Source of the DNA: Flavobacteriaceae bacterium
GTDB taxonomy: Bacteria; Bacteroidota; Bacteroidia; Flavobacteriales; Flavobacteriaceae
DNA length: 11,165 bases
Direction of reading: 5' to 3'
Assembly: GCA_013001365.1 (NCBI GenBank)
Contig: JABDMQ010000284.1
Coordinates: 1-11,165 of the forward strand
The translations under genes were made by a program, and so were the position numbers. The notes under the pieces were generated by a model. It did not search any database, was not told where the DNA came from, and saw nothing but the letters and a program-made list of their open reading frames with translations. Shown here piece by piece: positions 1-6,269 of the stretch (positions are counted from its first letter, which is position 1; every line of letters begins with the position of its first letter).

Positions 1-8
1 CAAAAATA
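1..8 (-). promoter_or_regulatory. Possible -7 promoter element of a divergent gene to the left
   Basis: Read on the minus strand, the first eight bases are TATTTTTG, a perfect match to the Bacteroidota -7 consensus TAnnTTTG. The gene it would serve lies left of the window and runs away from dapD. No TTG -33 partner is visible about 20 bases upstream on the minus strand, so this could be a chance match in AT-rich DNA. Confidence 0.35.
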
Positions 9-61
9 CCATTTTATAATAACTCCTATTAAATATTGTGCCAATATTAAATCCAAGCCAT

Positions 62-69
62 TATCTTTG
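62..69 (+). promoter_or_regulatory. -7 promoter element of dapD
   Basis: TATCTTTG matches TAnnTTTG exactly and lies 18 bases before the ATG at 88. A TTG at 36-38 could be the -33 element, but its 23-base spacing is slightly long. The transcript probably starts around 75 and has a very short leader. The downstream GT9 gene 9 bases after dapD would be read from the same promoter. Confidence 0.6.
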
Positions 70-87
70 CTGAAAGATTAAAATTTG

Positions 88-903
88 ATGACAGAATTAC
101 AGGATATCATAGAAAAAGCTTGGGAAAATCGAGACTTATTGAAAGATTCAACAACAATTGAATCTATCAGGAAAGTAATCTCTCTGCTTGACGAAGGAAC
201 ATTACGGGTTGCTGAACCAATTGAAAATGGATGGCAAGTGAATGAATGGGTGAAAAAAGCAGTGGTACTTTACTTCCCTATTCAACAGATGAAGACCTAT
301 GAGGTTGGCATCTTTGAATATCATGACAAAATCCCTCTTAAAAAGAATTATGAAGCAAAAGGAATAAGGGTAGTACCTCACGCCGTTGCACGTCATGGTG
401 CATATATTTCTGAAGGAACCATCTTAATGCCAAGTTATGTTAATATAGGCGCTTATGTTGATAAAGGCACTATGGTCGATACCTGGGCTACGGTAGGTAG
501 TTGTGCACAGATTGGCAAGAATGTACATCTTTCTGGAGGAGTAGGCATTGGTGGCGTTCTTGAACCTTTACAGGCAGCACCAGTTATTATTGAAGATGGT
601 GCTTTCATTGGCTCTCGATGCATTGTGGTAGAAGGCGTTAGGGTTGAAAAAGAAGCTGTACTTGGTGCCAATGTTGTATTGACCATGAGTACCAAGATCA
701 TTGATGTAACAGGAGATACTCCAGTTGAATCGAAGGGTGTTGTTCCTTCTAGATCGGTGGTCATCCCTGGAAGTTACACCAAAAAATTCGCTGCAGGCGA
801 GTTTCAAGTCCCTTGTGCTCTTATTATTGGAAAGCGTAAAGAAAGCACAAATAAGAAAACCTCACTTAATGATGCATTAAGGGAATATGATGTTGCTGTT
901 TAA
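88..903 (+). CDS. dapD: 2,3,4,5-tetrahydropyridine-2,6-dicarboxylate N-succinyltransferase (DapD)
   Basis: DapD is a cytoplasmic enzyme that transfers succinyl from succinyl-CoA to tetrahydrodipicolinate in the succinylase branch of diaminopimelate/lysine synthesis, feeding lysine and peptidoglycan. The 271-residue product has the usual family length. An alpha-helical N-terminal domain (about 1-95) is followed by a left-handed beta-helix of hexapeptide repeats (about 97-205). The conserved stretch VDTWATVGSCAQIGKNVHLSGG spans 130-151, with D131 and E182 (in IVVEGV) as likely catalytic acids by family comparison. A short C-terminal domain ends in SLNDALREYDVAV. The reading frame is open from a TTG at 85, but ATG at 88 gives the normal N-terminus MTELQDIIEKAW. 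The gene lies 9 bases before a GT9 glycosyltransferase and is probably co-transcribed with it. The family call is secure. Confidence 0.97.
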   Translation: MTELQDIIEKAWENRDLLKDSTTIESIRKVISLLDEGTLRVAEPIENGWQVNEWVKKAVVLYFPIQQMKTYEVGIFEYHDKIPLKKNYEAKGIRVVPHAVARHGAYISEGTILMPSYVNIGAYVDKGTMVDTWATVGSCAQIGKNVHLSGGVGIGGVLEPLQAAPVIIEDGAFIGSRCIVVEGVRVEKEAVLGANVVLTMSTKIIDVTGDTPVESKGVVPSRSVVIPGSYTKKFAAGEFQVPCALIIGKRKESTNKKTSLNDALREYDVAV

Positions 904-912
904 ACTTATGGA

Positions 913-1968
913 ATGAAAATCCTGATCATCCAGCAAAAAATGATTGGCGATGTGCTTACAAGCAGTATCTTGTTTGAGGCATTAAAGGAGACCTATCCAG
1001 AATCTGAACTTCATTATTGCATCAATTCTCATACTTTCCCTGTGGTTCAGAATAACCCGTTCATTGACGAGTTTGTCCTCATAACTTCTGAAATAGAGTC
1101 AAATAATCGAAAGTTCTACCAATTCCTGAAAACAATAAAGAAAGCCAAATATGATGCTGTAATAGATGTTTACTCCAAGATCTCTAGTAATCTGATAAGC
1201 CGGTTTACAAAAGCCAATATCAAGATTTCTAAATACAAGCCTTATACAACATCTCTTTACACTCATACATTCAAAGACGCAAAGAAACCTCAGACCAATG
1301 CTGGACTCGCTATTGAAAATAGGCTCCAACTTTTAAAACCTTTTAATGTACCAGATAAAATATATCGCCCTAAGATCTATTTGAACAAAGATGAAATTGC
1401 CAAGGCACAGGACTTGCTAACTCAGTCCGGAATTGACCTCACTAAACCGTTATTCATGATAGGCGTCTTAGGAAGTGGCCCAAATAAGACATACCCTCTT
1501 CCTCACATGGCAGACCTTATAGATACAATTGTTTCTGAGACGAAAGGACAGGTTTTGTTCAATTATATTCCGACTCAAGAGACGGAAGCTAAAATTGTGT
1601 ACAATTTCTGCCAAAAGGAAAGTAGGAAACACATCTACCTAAAGGTATACGGAAAGAGCTTACGGGAGTTCTTTGCTATAACCAAGCATTGTTCTGCATT
1701 CATAGGCAATGAAGGTGGTGCTACAAATATGGCCAAAGCACTGGGTATTCCCACATTCACGATATTCTCACCTTGGATAATGAAAGAAGCATGGAACATG
1801 TTCGATGATGACAAGGAGAATGTCTCCATTCATTTAAAGGATTTCAAACCAGAATTGTTTCAAGATAAGTCTAAAAAGGACGTGAAAAACAAGGCATATA
1901 TGCTTTATGAGCAGTTTCCCCCAAAATATATCATCCCGAAACTAAAGGAATTCCTGAAGCAGTTTTAA
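913..1968 (+). CDS. Glycosyltransferase family 9, heptosyltransferase-type (LPS core)
   Basis: GT9 enzymes such as WaaC and WaaF transfer heptose from ADP-heptose to the growing LPS inner core at the cytoplasmic membrane face. The 351-residue protein starts with the typical N-terminal Rossmann segment MKILIIQQKMIGDVLTSS, in which D13 corresponds to the proposed catalytic aspartate. The second Rossmann domain contains FIGNEGGATNMAKALGIP at 263-280, the Bacteroidota form of the GT9 nucleotide-sugar motif (FIGNDSGP in proteobacteria). The gene starts 9 bases after dapD, so it is probably the second gene of that operon. Its TAA stop at 1966-1968 overlaps the stop of the convergent GT2 gene. The family is clear; the donor sugar and position in the core are inferred only from the family and the neighbouring GT2, kinase and methyltransferase genes. 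Confidence 0.9.
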   Translation: MKILIIQQKMIGDVLTSSILFEALKETYPESELHYCINSHTFPVVQNNPFIDEFVLITSEIESNNRKFYQFLKTIKKAKYDAVIDVYSKISSNLISRFTKANIKISKYKPYTTSLYTHTFKDAKKPQTNAGLAIENRLQLLKPFNVPDKIYRPKIYLNKDEIAKAQDLLTQSGIDLTKPLFMIGVLGSGPNKTYPLPHMADLIDTIVSETKGQVLFNYIPTQETEAKIVYNFCQKESRKHIYLKVYGKSLREFFAITKHCSAFIGNEGGATNMAKALGIPTFTIFSPWIMKEAWNMFDDDKENVSIHLKDFKPELFQDKSKKDVKNKAYMLYEQFPPKYIIPKLKEFLKQF

Positions 1969-2783
1969 GGTTTAATCAGCCCAAAATCGGTCCACGTCCT
2001 ACTGTCTTTTTTGGTGGTCTCCCTGATCTTTTTGTTGGTCTCGATCATTTCAGGTTTAACATAACCTCTTTCATGGTCCAGATGCACACAAATAGCACTA
2101 TACCTTATTTGTTTTGATTTTAGACCCTTATTAAAAAGGCGTTCGCCAAGTTCGCGGTCTTCACCACCATATTGCATACGCTCATCAAAGCCATTTACCT
2201 CTATAAGATCTTGTTTCCAACCTGAAGAGTTATGCCCATTCCATGAGGCATTGGAAGGCGTCAAGGCATTCAAGAGTTTAGCCTTTATTGGTCCAGCTGT
2301 TAATTTATTGTTCTTAAAAGATGAATTAAGCCCATTAGCCTTAAGCCAAGAAATGTCAAAGCAATCTTGGGAACTAATATCGTCTTTCGTTATCTTATCT
2401 GAAATGTCCATTGGGAGCTTGAAGTAGCCTCCTGAGAGGAAAAAACCCTTTTCTCGATATTTCAAATGAGTAGCAACAAAATCCTTACGAGCAATACAAT
2501 CGCCATCGGTTAAAATCAAATAATCTGATTTACATGCAATGATGGCTTTGTTCAGGATGATGGTCTTCTGGAATCCATTGTCTTCGTGCCAAACATGTTG
2601 CACATCAAGTTTAGTTGTATTCCTGAATGCATCTATTACCATCTTGGTTTCAGGTGTTGAGCCATCATCAGCTATGAGGATCTCGATATCAGATATCGTC
2701 TGACAATCATAACTCCAAAGCACCTTCTCTAGCCAAACTGGTTGATTGTAGGTACTTATAATAATGGATGCCTTGATGCTCAT
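1965..2783 (-). CDS. Glycosyltransferase family 2
   Basis: This is a GT-A fold family 2 glycosyltransferase of 272 residues, probably cytoplasmic and acting on LPS or another surface glycan. The N-terminal motif is ASIIISTYNQP. The nucleotide-binding acids are at ADDGST (38-43) and the metal-binding DxD is TDGD at 92-95. The C-terminal half has NGFDERMQYGGEDRELGERL at 207-226, the acceptor/catalytic region of galactosyltransferase-like GT2 proteins, and a histidine pair in CVHLDHERGY. The frame is open up to a TTG at 2792, but ATG at 2783 is preferred because a perfect -7 element (2790-2797) covers the TTG. The protein is clearly paralogous to the GT2 at 4537-5337, sharing IADDGST, a W-H-E/K-D-x/E-G block, NKAI, SDY, DGD and KDF in the same order. 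The donor and acceptor are unknown. Confidence 0.9.
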   Translation of the reverse strand: MSIKASIIISTYNQPVWLEKVLWSYDCQTISDIEILIADDGSTPETKMVIDAFRNTTKLDVQHVWHEDNGFQKTIILNKAIIACKSDYLILTDGDCIARKDFVATHLKYREKGFFLSGGYFKLPMDISDKITKDDISSQDCFDISWLKANGLNSSFKNNKLTAGPIKAKLLNALTPSNASWNGHNSSGWKQDLIEVNGFDERMQYGGEDRELGERLFNKGLKSKQIRYSAICVHLDHERGYVKPEMIETNKKIRETTKKDSRTWTDFGLIKP

Positions 2784-2789
2784 TTGAAG

Positions 2790-2797
2790 CAAAAATA
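2790..2797 (-). promoter_or_regulatory. -7 promoter element of the minus-strand GT2 gene
   Basis: On the minus strand this reads TATTTTTG, a perfect TAnnTTTG. Only six bases (CTTCAA) separate it from the ATG at 2783, so transcription should begin at or within a few bases of the start codon and the message would be essentially leaderless. No clear TTG -33 element is seen upstream on the minus strand. Confidence 0.55.
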
Positions 2798-2819
2798 GTT
2801 ATTTTTAAGCACCGATTTC

Positions 2820-2843
2820 TTTTCAGTCCTTATGCACTGAAAA
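2820..2843. repeat. Perfect 8-base inverted repeat in a divergent promoter region
   Basis: TTTTCAGT at 2820-2827 is followed after 8 bases by its exact reverse complement ACTGAAAA at 2836-2843. It lies in the 70-base gap between two divergent GT2 genes, ending 10 bases before the ATG at 2854 and starting 22 bases upstream of the minus-strand -7 box. It could be a protein-binding dyad, or a hairpin in the leader of the plus-strand gene. No function can be assigned from sequence alone. Confidence 0.5.
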
Positions 2844-2853
2844 TATATTCTTC

Positions 2854-3612
2854 ATGGAAAAACTAACCGCGATCATACCAGCTGGTAATGAGATCAATAA
2901 CATAGAAGCTGCAATTGCCTCTGTACGCTTTGCAGATGAGATAATTGTCGTTGATAGTTATAGCAAAGATGGCACCTATGAAAAAGCAAAGGAAGCAGGA
3001 GTAGTAGTCCTTCAAAGAGAATTCGATTACGCAGCATCTCAAAAGAATTGGACCATCCCTCAGGCCAAACATCAATGGGTCTTGATCATTGATGCTGACG
3101 AACGTGTAACTGAAGAGCTTAAGAAAGAAATACAGGCAATTTTAAAAAATCCACCGAAAAACAATACCGTAGCGTTTTGGATCGGTAGGATGAATCATTT
3201 CATGGGAAAGCGAGTTCATTACAGTGGTTGGCGAAATGATAAGGTAATTAGACTGTTTAAAAGGGACCTATGCCGATATGAAGACAAGTACGTGCACGAA
3301 GAGATCGTAGCAGATGGACAAGTCGGTAAACTTGAACAAAAACTATATCACAATACATATGTTTCTCTGGACCATTATATGGACAAGATGAATCGGTATG
3401 CTTCATGGCAAGCTAAGGATTATGATAAGAAAACTGGAATGTTAACACCTTACCATTTCATTATAAAGCCATTTTGGGGATTTTTTAAGCACTATATCGT
3501 GCAAAGCGGATTCAGGGATGGTGTCGTGGGCTTGACCATTGGCTATATTCAAGCCTATGTAGTATTTATGCGCTATGTGAAATTATGGTTACTGCGTCGT
3601 GAAAGAAAATAA
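2854..3612 (+). CDS. WaaE/KdtX-like glycosyltransferase family 2 (LPS core)
   Basis: The 252-residue protein resembles the WaaE/KdtX/LgtF group of GT2 enzymes, which add a glucose-type residue to the inner-core heptose in several Gram-negatives. It begins with LTAIIPAGNE, where most relatives have PTYNE or PAYNE. Conserved blocks follow: ADEIIVVDSYSKDGT (27-41), the metal-binding IIDADERVT (78-86), YSGWRNDKVIRLF (123-135) and HEE (148-150). The C-terminal part (about 205-247) is hydrophobic and rich in aromatic and basic residues, consistent with membrane association. The gene runs divergently from the 1965-2783 GT2 and convergently with the kinase gene, 2 bases from its stop. No perfect -7 box is visible; TATATTCT just before the ATG is only a partial match. 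The subfamily is fairly clear, but the transferred sugar is inferred. Confidence 0.87.
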   Translation: MEKLTAIIPAGNEINNIEAAIASVRFADEIIVVDSYSKDGTYEKAKEAGVVVLQREFDYAASQKNWTIPQAKHQWVLIIDADERVTEELKKEIQAILKNPPKNNTVAFWIGRMNHFMGKRVHYSGWRNDKVIRLFKRDLCRYEDKYVHEEIVADGQVGKLEQKLYHNTYVSLDHYMDKMNRYASWQAKDYDKKTGMLTPYHFIIKPFWGFFKHYIVQSGFRDGVVGLTIGYIQAYVVFMRYVKLWLLRRERK

Positions 3613-3614
3613 GC

Positions 3615-4370
3615 CTATTTCCAGAATTTAAGTTTCTTCTTGAGTTTTCGCTTTCTATGGAATCTATATTGAAAGTCTTGAGTGTCTTTCCAAAGGGTTT
3701 CGAAAATGCGTTGCTCGTCTTCACCTGAGCATTTAGCATATTCGTTACTCATTGTTTTTACAACAGATTCATGTATTGTTAATTTAGATAGATTCTTCAT
3801 CCTAGTATTAAAATCCATTGATTCAAAACACATCCTATTCAGATCGACCAAAAAGAACTTTGGTTTTCCACTATTTTTTTGAATTAAGGTATTACCTGGT
3901 GAATGATCCAAGAAATTAATTCCTTTTTGATGTAGTTGGTATGAAAATCTAGTGAAAGCCCTCAACAGGTTTTCGTGATCAGGATGATCCAATGTATCGG
4001 TCAATTCACGAAAGGTCAGGTCATGAGGAAGATGTTCACTTATATAGTAACTATCCTTAAAGATAAATGGTGTTGATATTTCAAAATATGCAAAAGGCTG
4101 AGGTGTTCCTACTTCCAAGTCTTTAAGTCGTTGGGCGTATTCAAACGACCGTTGTGCCTTGGATTTCCTGAAAAACCGATAGACAAACCTATTTATTAGA
4201 TTAGGTCTTTTGAAAGACTTTATATTCACCTTGACTCCTTTGATATCAAAAGTCTTGATAATATTACGTTCGCCATCATTCAATACGTCGCCATGTGATG
4301 CAAAATTAGTGACACATGATGCCAGCTTATCATTGAATTCCTTATTGGTAGAAGCAAAAACCTTGATCAT
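3615..4370 (-). CDS. Kdo/WaaP-family lipopolysaccharide kinase
   Basis: This 251-residue protein belongs to the protein-kinase-like LPS kinases (Kdo/WaaP, InaA group), which phosphorylate Kdo or heptose of the inner core at the inner membrane. The kinase core looks complete: candidate ATP-anchoring lysines K51/K54 after VKVNI, a likely helix-C glutamate E77 in RSFEYAQRL, the catalytic loop LHQKGINFLDHSPGN (146-160) with D155 and N160, and the metal-binding LVDLNRM with D176 in place of DFG. The last 14 residues are strongly basic (HRKRKLKKKLKFWK), a likely contact with anionic membrane lipid. The start is the ATG at 4368-4370, just after a near-consensus -7 box. Surrounding core glycosyltransferases support an LPS substrate. 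Whether it phosphorylates Kdo or another sugar is not visible. Confidence 0.87.
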   Translation of the reverse strand: MIKVFASTNKEFNDKLASCVTNFASHGDVLNDGERNIIKTFDIKGVKVNIKSFKRPNLINRFVYRFFRKSKAQRSFEYAQRLKDLEVGTPQPFAYFEISTPFIFKDSYYISEHLPHDLTFRELTDTLDHPDHENLLRAFTRFSYQLHQKGINFLDHSPGNTLIQKNSGKPKFFLVDLNRMCFESMDFNTRMKNLSKLTIHESVVKTMSNEYAKCSGEDEQRIFETLWKDTQDFQYRFHRKRKLKKKLKFWK

Positions 4371-4374
4371 GCTG

Positions 4375-4402
4375 CGAAATTACGATAATTACAATTCTAC
4401 AA
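4375..4402 (-). promoter_or_regulatory. Promoter of the LPS kinase gene
   Basis: On the minus strand TTG (4402-4400) is followed after 17 bases by TAATTTCG (4382-4375), one mismatch from TAnnTTTG. The kinase ATG follows only 4 bases later, so the message should be leaderless or nearly so. The -33 TTG falls inside the spacer of the 4385-4413 inverted repeat, so a protein bound to that dyad would cover this promoter. Confidence 0.45.
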
Positions 4403-4413
4403 GATGTAATTAT
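4385..4413. repeat. Perfect 9-base inverted repeat between divergent promoters
   Basis: ATAATTACA at 4385-4393 and its exact reverse complement TGTAATTAT at 4405-4413 are separated by 11 bases. The dyad starts 2 bases upstream of the kinase gene's -7 box, spans its likely -33 region, and lies 13 bases before the plus-strand -7 box at 4427. The placement suits an operator controlling one or both promoters. No regulator gene is present in the window, and AT-rich sequence raises the chance of coincidence. Confidence 0.5.
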
Positions 4414-4426
4414 AATTTTAAAAAAG

Positions 4427-4434
4427 TAGATTTG
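4427..4434 (+). promoter_or_regulatory. -7 promoter element upstream of the GT2-GT2-methyltransferase genes
   Basis: TAGATTTG is a perfect TAnnTTTG match in the 166-base gap between the divergent kinase and GT2 genes. No TTG -33 element is visible at the expected distance. No better -7 element occurs closer to the ATG at 4537, so the transcript would have a leader of roughly 95 bases, much longer than at the other promoters here. Confidence 0.5.
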
Positions 4435-4442
4435 TGTAAACA

Positions 4443-4488
4443 TAATCCTCGATAGGATCATTAATCCATTAAATGTTATAAAGGATTA
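4443..4488 (+). other. Foldable leader segment with competing hairpins
   Basis: Within the presumed leader of the 4537 gene, ATCCT (4445-4449) and AGGAT (4454-4458) form a 5-base stem with loop CGAT. Alternatively, TAATCCT (4443-4449) is exactly complementary to AGGATTA (4482-4488), and a second TAATCC (4462-4467) can also pair with GGATTA (4483-4488). These pairings exclude one another. No known riboswitch or leader family is recognised, and the stems are short and AT-rich. Confidence 0.3.
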
Positions 4489-4536
4489 CATCAGGCAAGC
4501 AATATAGCTCGAACCCATTTTTAATAAGTTAGATCA

Positions 4537-5337
4537 ATGTCAGAGACATCATGCAGTTTGGTAACTCCAACATATAACTGGCCGGAAGCCCTTGAACTAT
4601 TGTTGTTAAGTGCTTTTAATCAATCGGTATTGCCTGACGAAATAATTATTGCTGATGATGGGTCTACTGGAGAAACCAAGAAACTGATCCAGGCCTTTCA
4701 AAAAAAATCGCCTGTACCGTTACATCACATTTGGCATAAAGATGAGGGCAACCAGAAGCCAAAGATCATGAACAAGGCCATTGCCTCAGCCAAAAGCGAT
4801 TATATCGTTGAGATCGATGGGGACATCATAATGCATAAGGATTTTATTAAAGACCATTTATCTTCTTCAAAAAAAGGATTGTATTTATTTGGTTCTAGGG
4901 TCAATATCACAGAAGGCCATTTGCCTGAGCTTTTCAAAACGAAGAGAATAAAATATAATTTATTATCAAAAGGTATTAATAAGCGAACACGAACCATTCG
5001 CCTACCTTTATTAGCAGGTCTTTATAAACCTGTTGATCAACGTTCCAAAAAATTAAGAGGTTGCAACATGTCCTTTTGGCGAGAGGATTTCCTTAAGGTA
5101 AATGGGTTTAACGAAGAATTGGTTGGATGGGGCATCGATGATTCAGAAATGATACAGCGATTGCATAACCTAGGCATTAAAGGCAAACGATTAAGATATA
5201 AAGGCATTGTTTATCACATTTACCATAATGAACAGTCAAAGGACCATATTCATCTAAATGAGGTCATCGAACAAGATACTACAAAGAACAAGGTAATCTA
5301 TATTAACAAAGGTGTAGACCAATACCTAAACAACTGA
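4537..5337 (+). CDS. Glycosyltransferase family 2, galactosyltransferase-like C-terminus
   Basis: This 266-residue GT-A fold enzyme carries SLVTPTYNWP at its N-terminus, IADDGST at 38-44, the metal-binding EIDGD ending at 96, and a C-terminal GCNMSFWREDF (174-184) with WGIDDSEM (198-205). These are the signatures of GT2 proteins with a galactosyltransferase-type (Glyco_transf_7C) C-terminal module. HIYHNE near 228-233 probably supplies metal- or donor-binding histidines. An in-frame TAA at 4525 fixes the start at or after ATG 4537. The gene is 6 bases upstream of another GT2, so they are surely co-transcribed. It is paralogous to the minus-strand GT2 at 1965-2783. A role in adding a sugar to LPS core or a related glycan is inferred from context; the donor is unknown. 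Confidence 0.9.
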   Translation: MSETSCSLVTPTYNWPEALELLLLSAFNQSVLPDEIIIADDGSTGETKKLIQAFQKKSPVPLHHIWHKDEGNQKPKIMNKAIASAKSDYIVEIDGDIIMHKDFIKDHLSSSKKGLYLFGSRVNITEGHLPELFKTKRIKYNLLSKGINKRTRTIRLPLLAGLYKPVDQRSKKLRGCNMSFWREDFLKVNGFNEELVGWGIDDSEMIQRLHNLGIKGKRLRYKGIVYHIYHNEQSKDHIHLNEVIEQDTTKNKVIYINKGVDQYLNN

Positions 5338-5343
5338 TAGGGG

Positions 5344-6249
5344 ATGTTTGATGTCGCTGCAATTCTCATAAATTATAATTCCTCCAGATATACTCTGAAT
5401 TGTATTGAATCGATTTTGGACAAAACAGCGAACACTATAAAATTGCAGATTATTGTTATCGATAATGCCTCTAAGTTTGAGGACTTGAATGCATTGAAAA
5501 AAGGGCTTCGATTAATAAATAATCCATATCTGGAATTGATTGAAAGTGAAGTCAATACAGGTTTTGGAGGTGGTAATATGATTGGTGTGCAATCAGCCAA
5601 TGCGAAATACCTTGCCTTCATCAACAATGACACATTACTCAATAATGATTGTATAAGTATTCTGAAGGATTTCATGATGCATACTCCGGATGCAGGTGTA
5701 TGTGGGCCCCAAGCGTTTACTGAAAATGGAGATATTTTGCCTACGATCGATCATTTCTCATCATTGGCGAAAACCATTTTGAAACGACAGACCCTTGAAT
5801 TCATTAATCCTAAGAAATACCCGAATCGCAAGAAATTGTACGGTTCTCCTATAAAAGGGCAATTCGTAGCTGGTAGTTTTATGTTTTTTCGATCCGAGGA
5901 CTTTAACGCAATCGGTGGATTTGACCTTAACATATTCCTATATCATGAGGAAACCGATTTATGTAAAAGACTATTAAAACTCAGCAAATTTGCTTACCTC
6001 GTTCCAAAGGCCCAGTTCACGCACTTTCACGGAGGAAGTACAGAACGATCCATTGCCATTAAGAAAGAACTGAAAATATCGTTATTATATGTAGTAAAAA
6101 AGCACTACGGATACTTTCAATATGCTGTCCTTTTGACCTATTTACAGATTACTTATTTTTTCAAAAGTCTTTTCAAGCCAACTTATTGGCCAATTTTCAA
6201 TACCTTGATCAAAGGTGCTCCGTTATCGGATTCCCTTAAACATCAATGA
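5344..6249 (+). CDS. Glycosyltransferase family 2, rhamnosyltransferase-like
   Basis: The 301-residue protein has the arrangement of WbbL/RfbF-type GT2 enzymes, many of which are rhamnosyltransferases acting on lipid-linked or LPS glycans. Motifs in order are VAAILINYNSS (4-14), VIDNAS (38-43), NTGFGGGNMIG (71-81), INNDT (93-97, the DxD position), GSFMFFR (177-183), GGFDLNIFLYHEETDLCKRL (191-210) and HFHGGST (227-233). A C-terminal stretch from about 246 to 283 is rich in hydrophobic and aromatic residues and probably associates with the membrane. The ATG follows the preceding gene's TGA by 6 bases, so it is the second gene of that operon. The subfamily comes from motif layout; rhamnose as donor is plausible but not shown. 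Confidence 0.88.
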   Translation: MFDVAAILINYNSSRYTLNCIESILDKTANTIKLQIIVIDNASKFEDLNALKKGLRLINNPYLELIESEVNTGFGGGNMIGVQSANAKYLAFINNDTLLNNDCISILKDFMMHTPDAGVCGPQAFTENGDILPTIDHFSSLAKTILKRQTLEFINPKKYPNRKKLYGSPIKGQFVAGSFMFFRSEDFNAIGGFDLNIFLYHEETDLCKRLLKLSKFAYLVPKAQFTHFHGGSTERSIAIKKELKISLLYVVKKHYGYFQYAVLLTYLQITYFFKSLFKPTYWPIFNTLIKGAPLSDSLKHQ

Positions 6250-6269
6250 CATAATTACAATTAATCCAT

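Noticed and set aside
85..87. TTG at 85 as the dapD start
   Set aside because: The adjacent ATG at 88 gives the conserved MTELQ N-terminus.
453..764. Minus-strand 103-codon open frame inside dapD
   Set aside because: It lies wholly within the conserved dapD beta-helix region on the opposite strand and has Thr/Ser/Pro-rich low-complexity content with no recognisable domain; an antisense shadow.
3607..3620. AAATA-AGCC-TATTT as a terminator between convergent genes
   Set aside because: The stem is only 5 AU pairs and is not followed by a U-run on either strand; too weak to call.
4210..4455. Plus-strand open frame across the start of the kinase gene and the intergenic dyad
   Set aside because: Most of it is antisense to the kinase N-terminus, it has no domain, and its end overlaps the promoter region; judged spurious.
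5373..5675. Minus-strand 100-codon open frame inside the rhamnosyltransferase-like gene
   Set aside because: It is antisense to a well-conserved GT2 domain, has no promoter or domain, and is a composition artefact.
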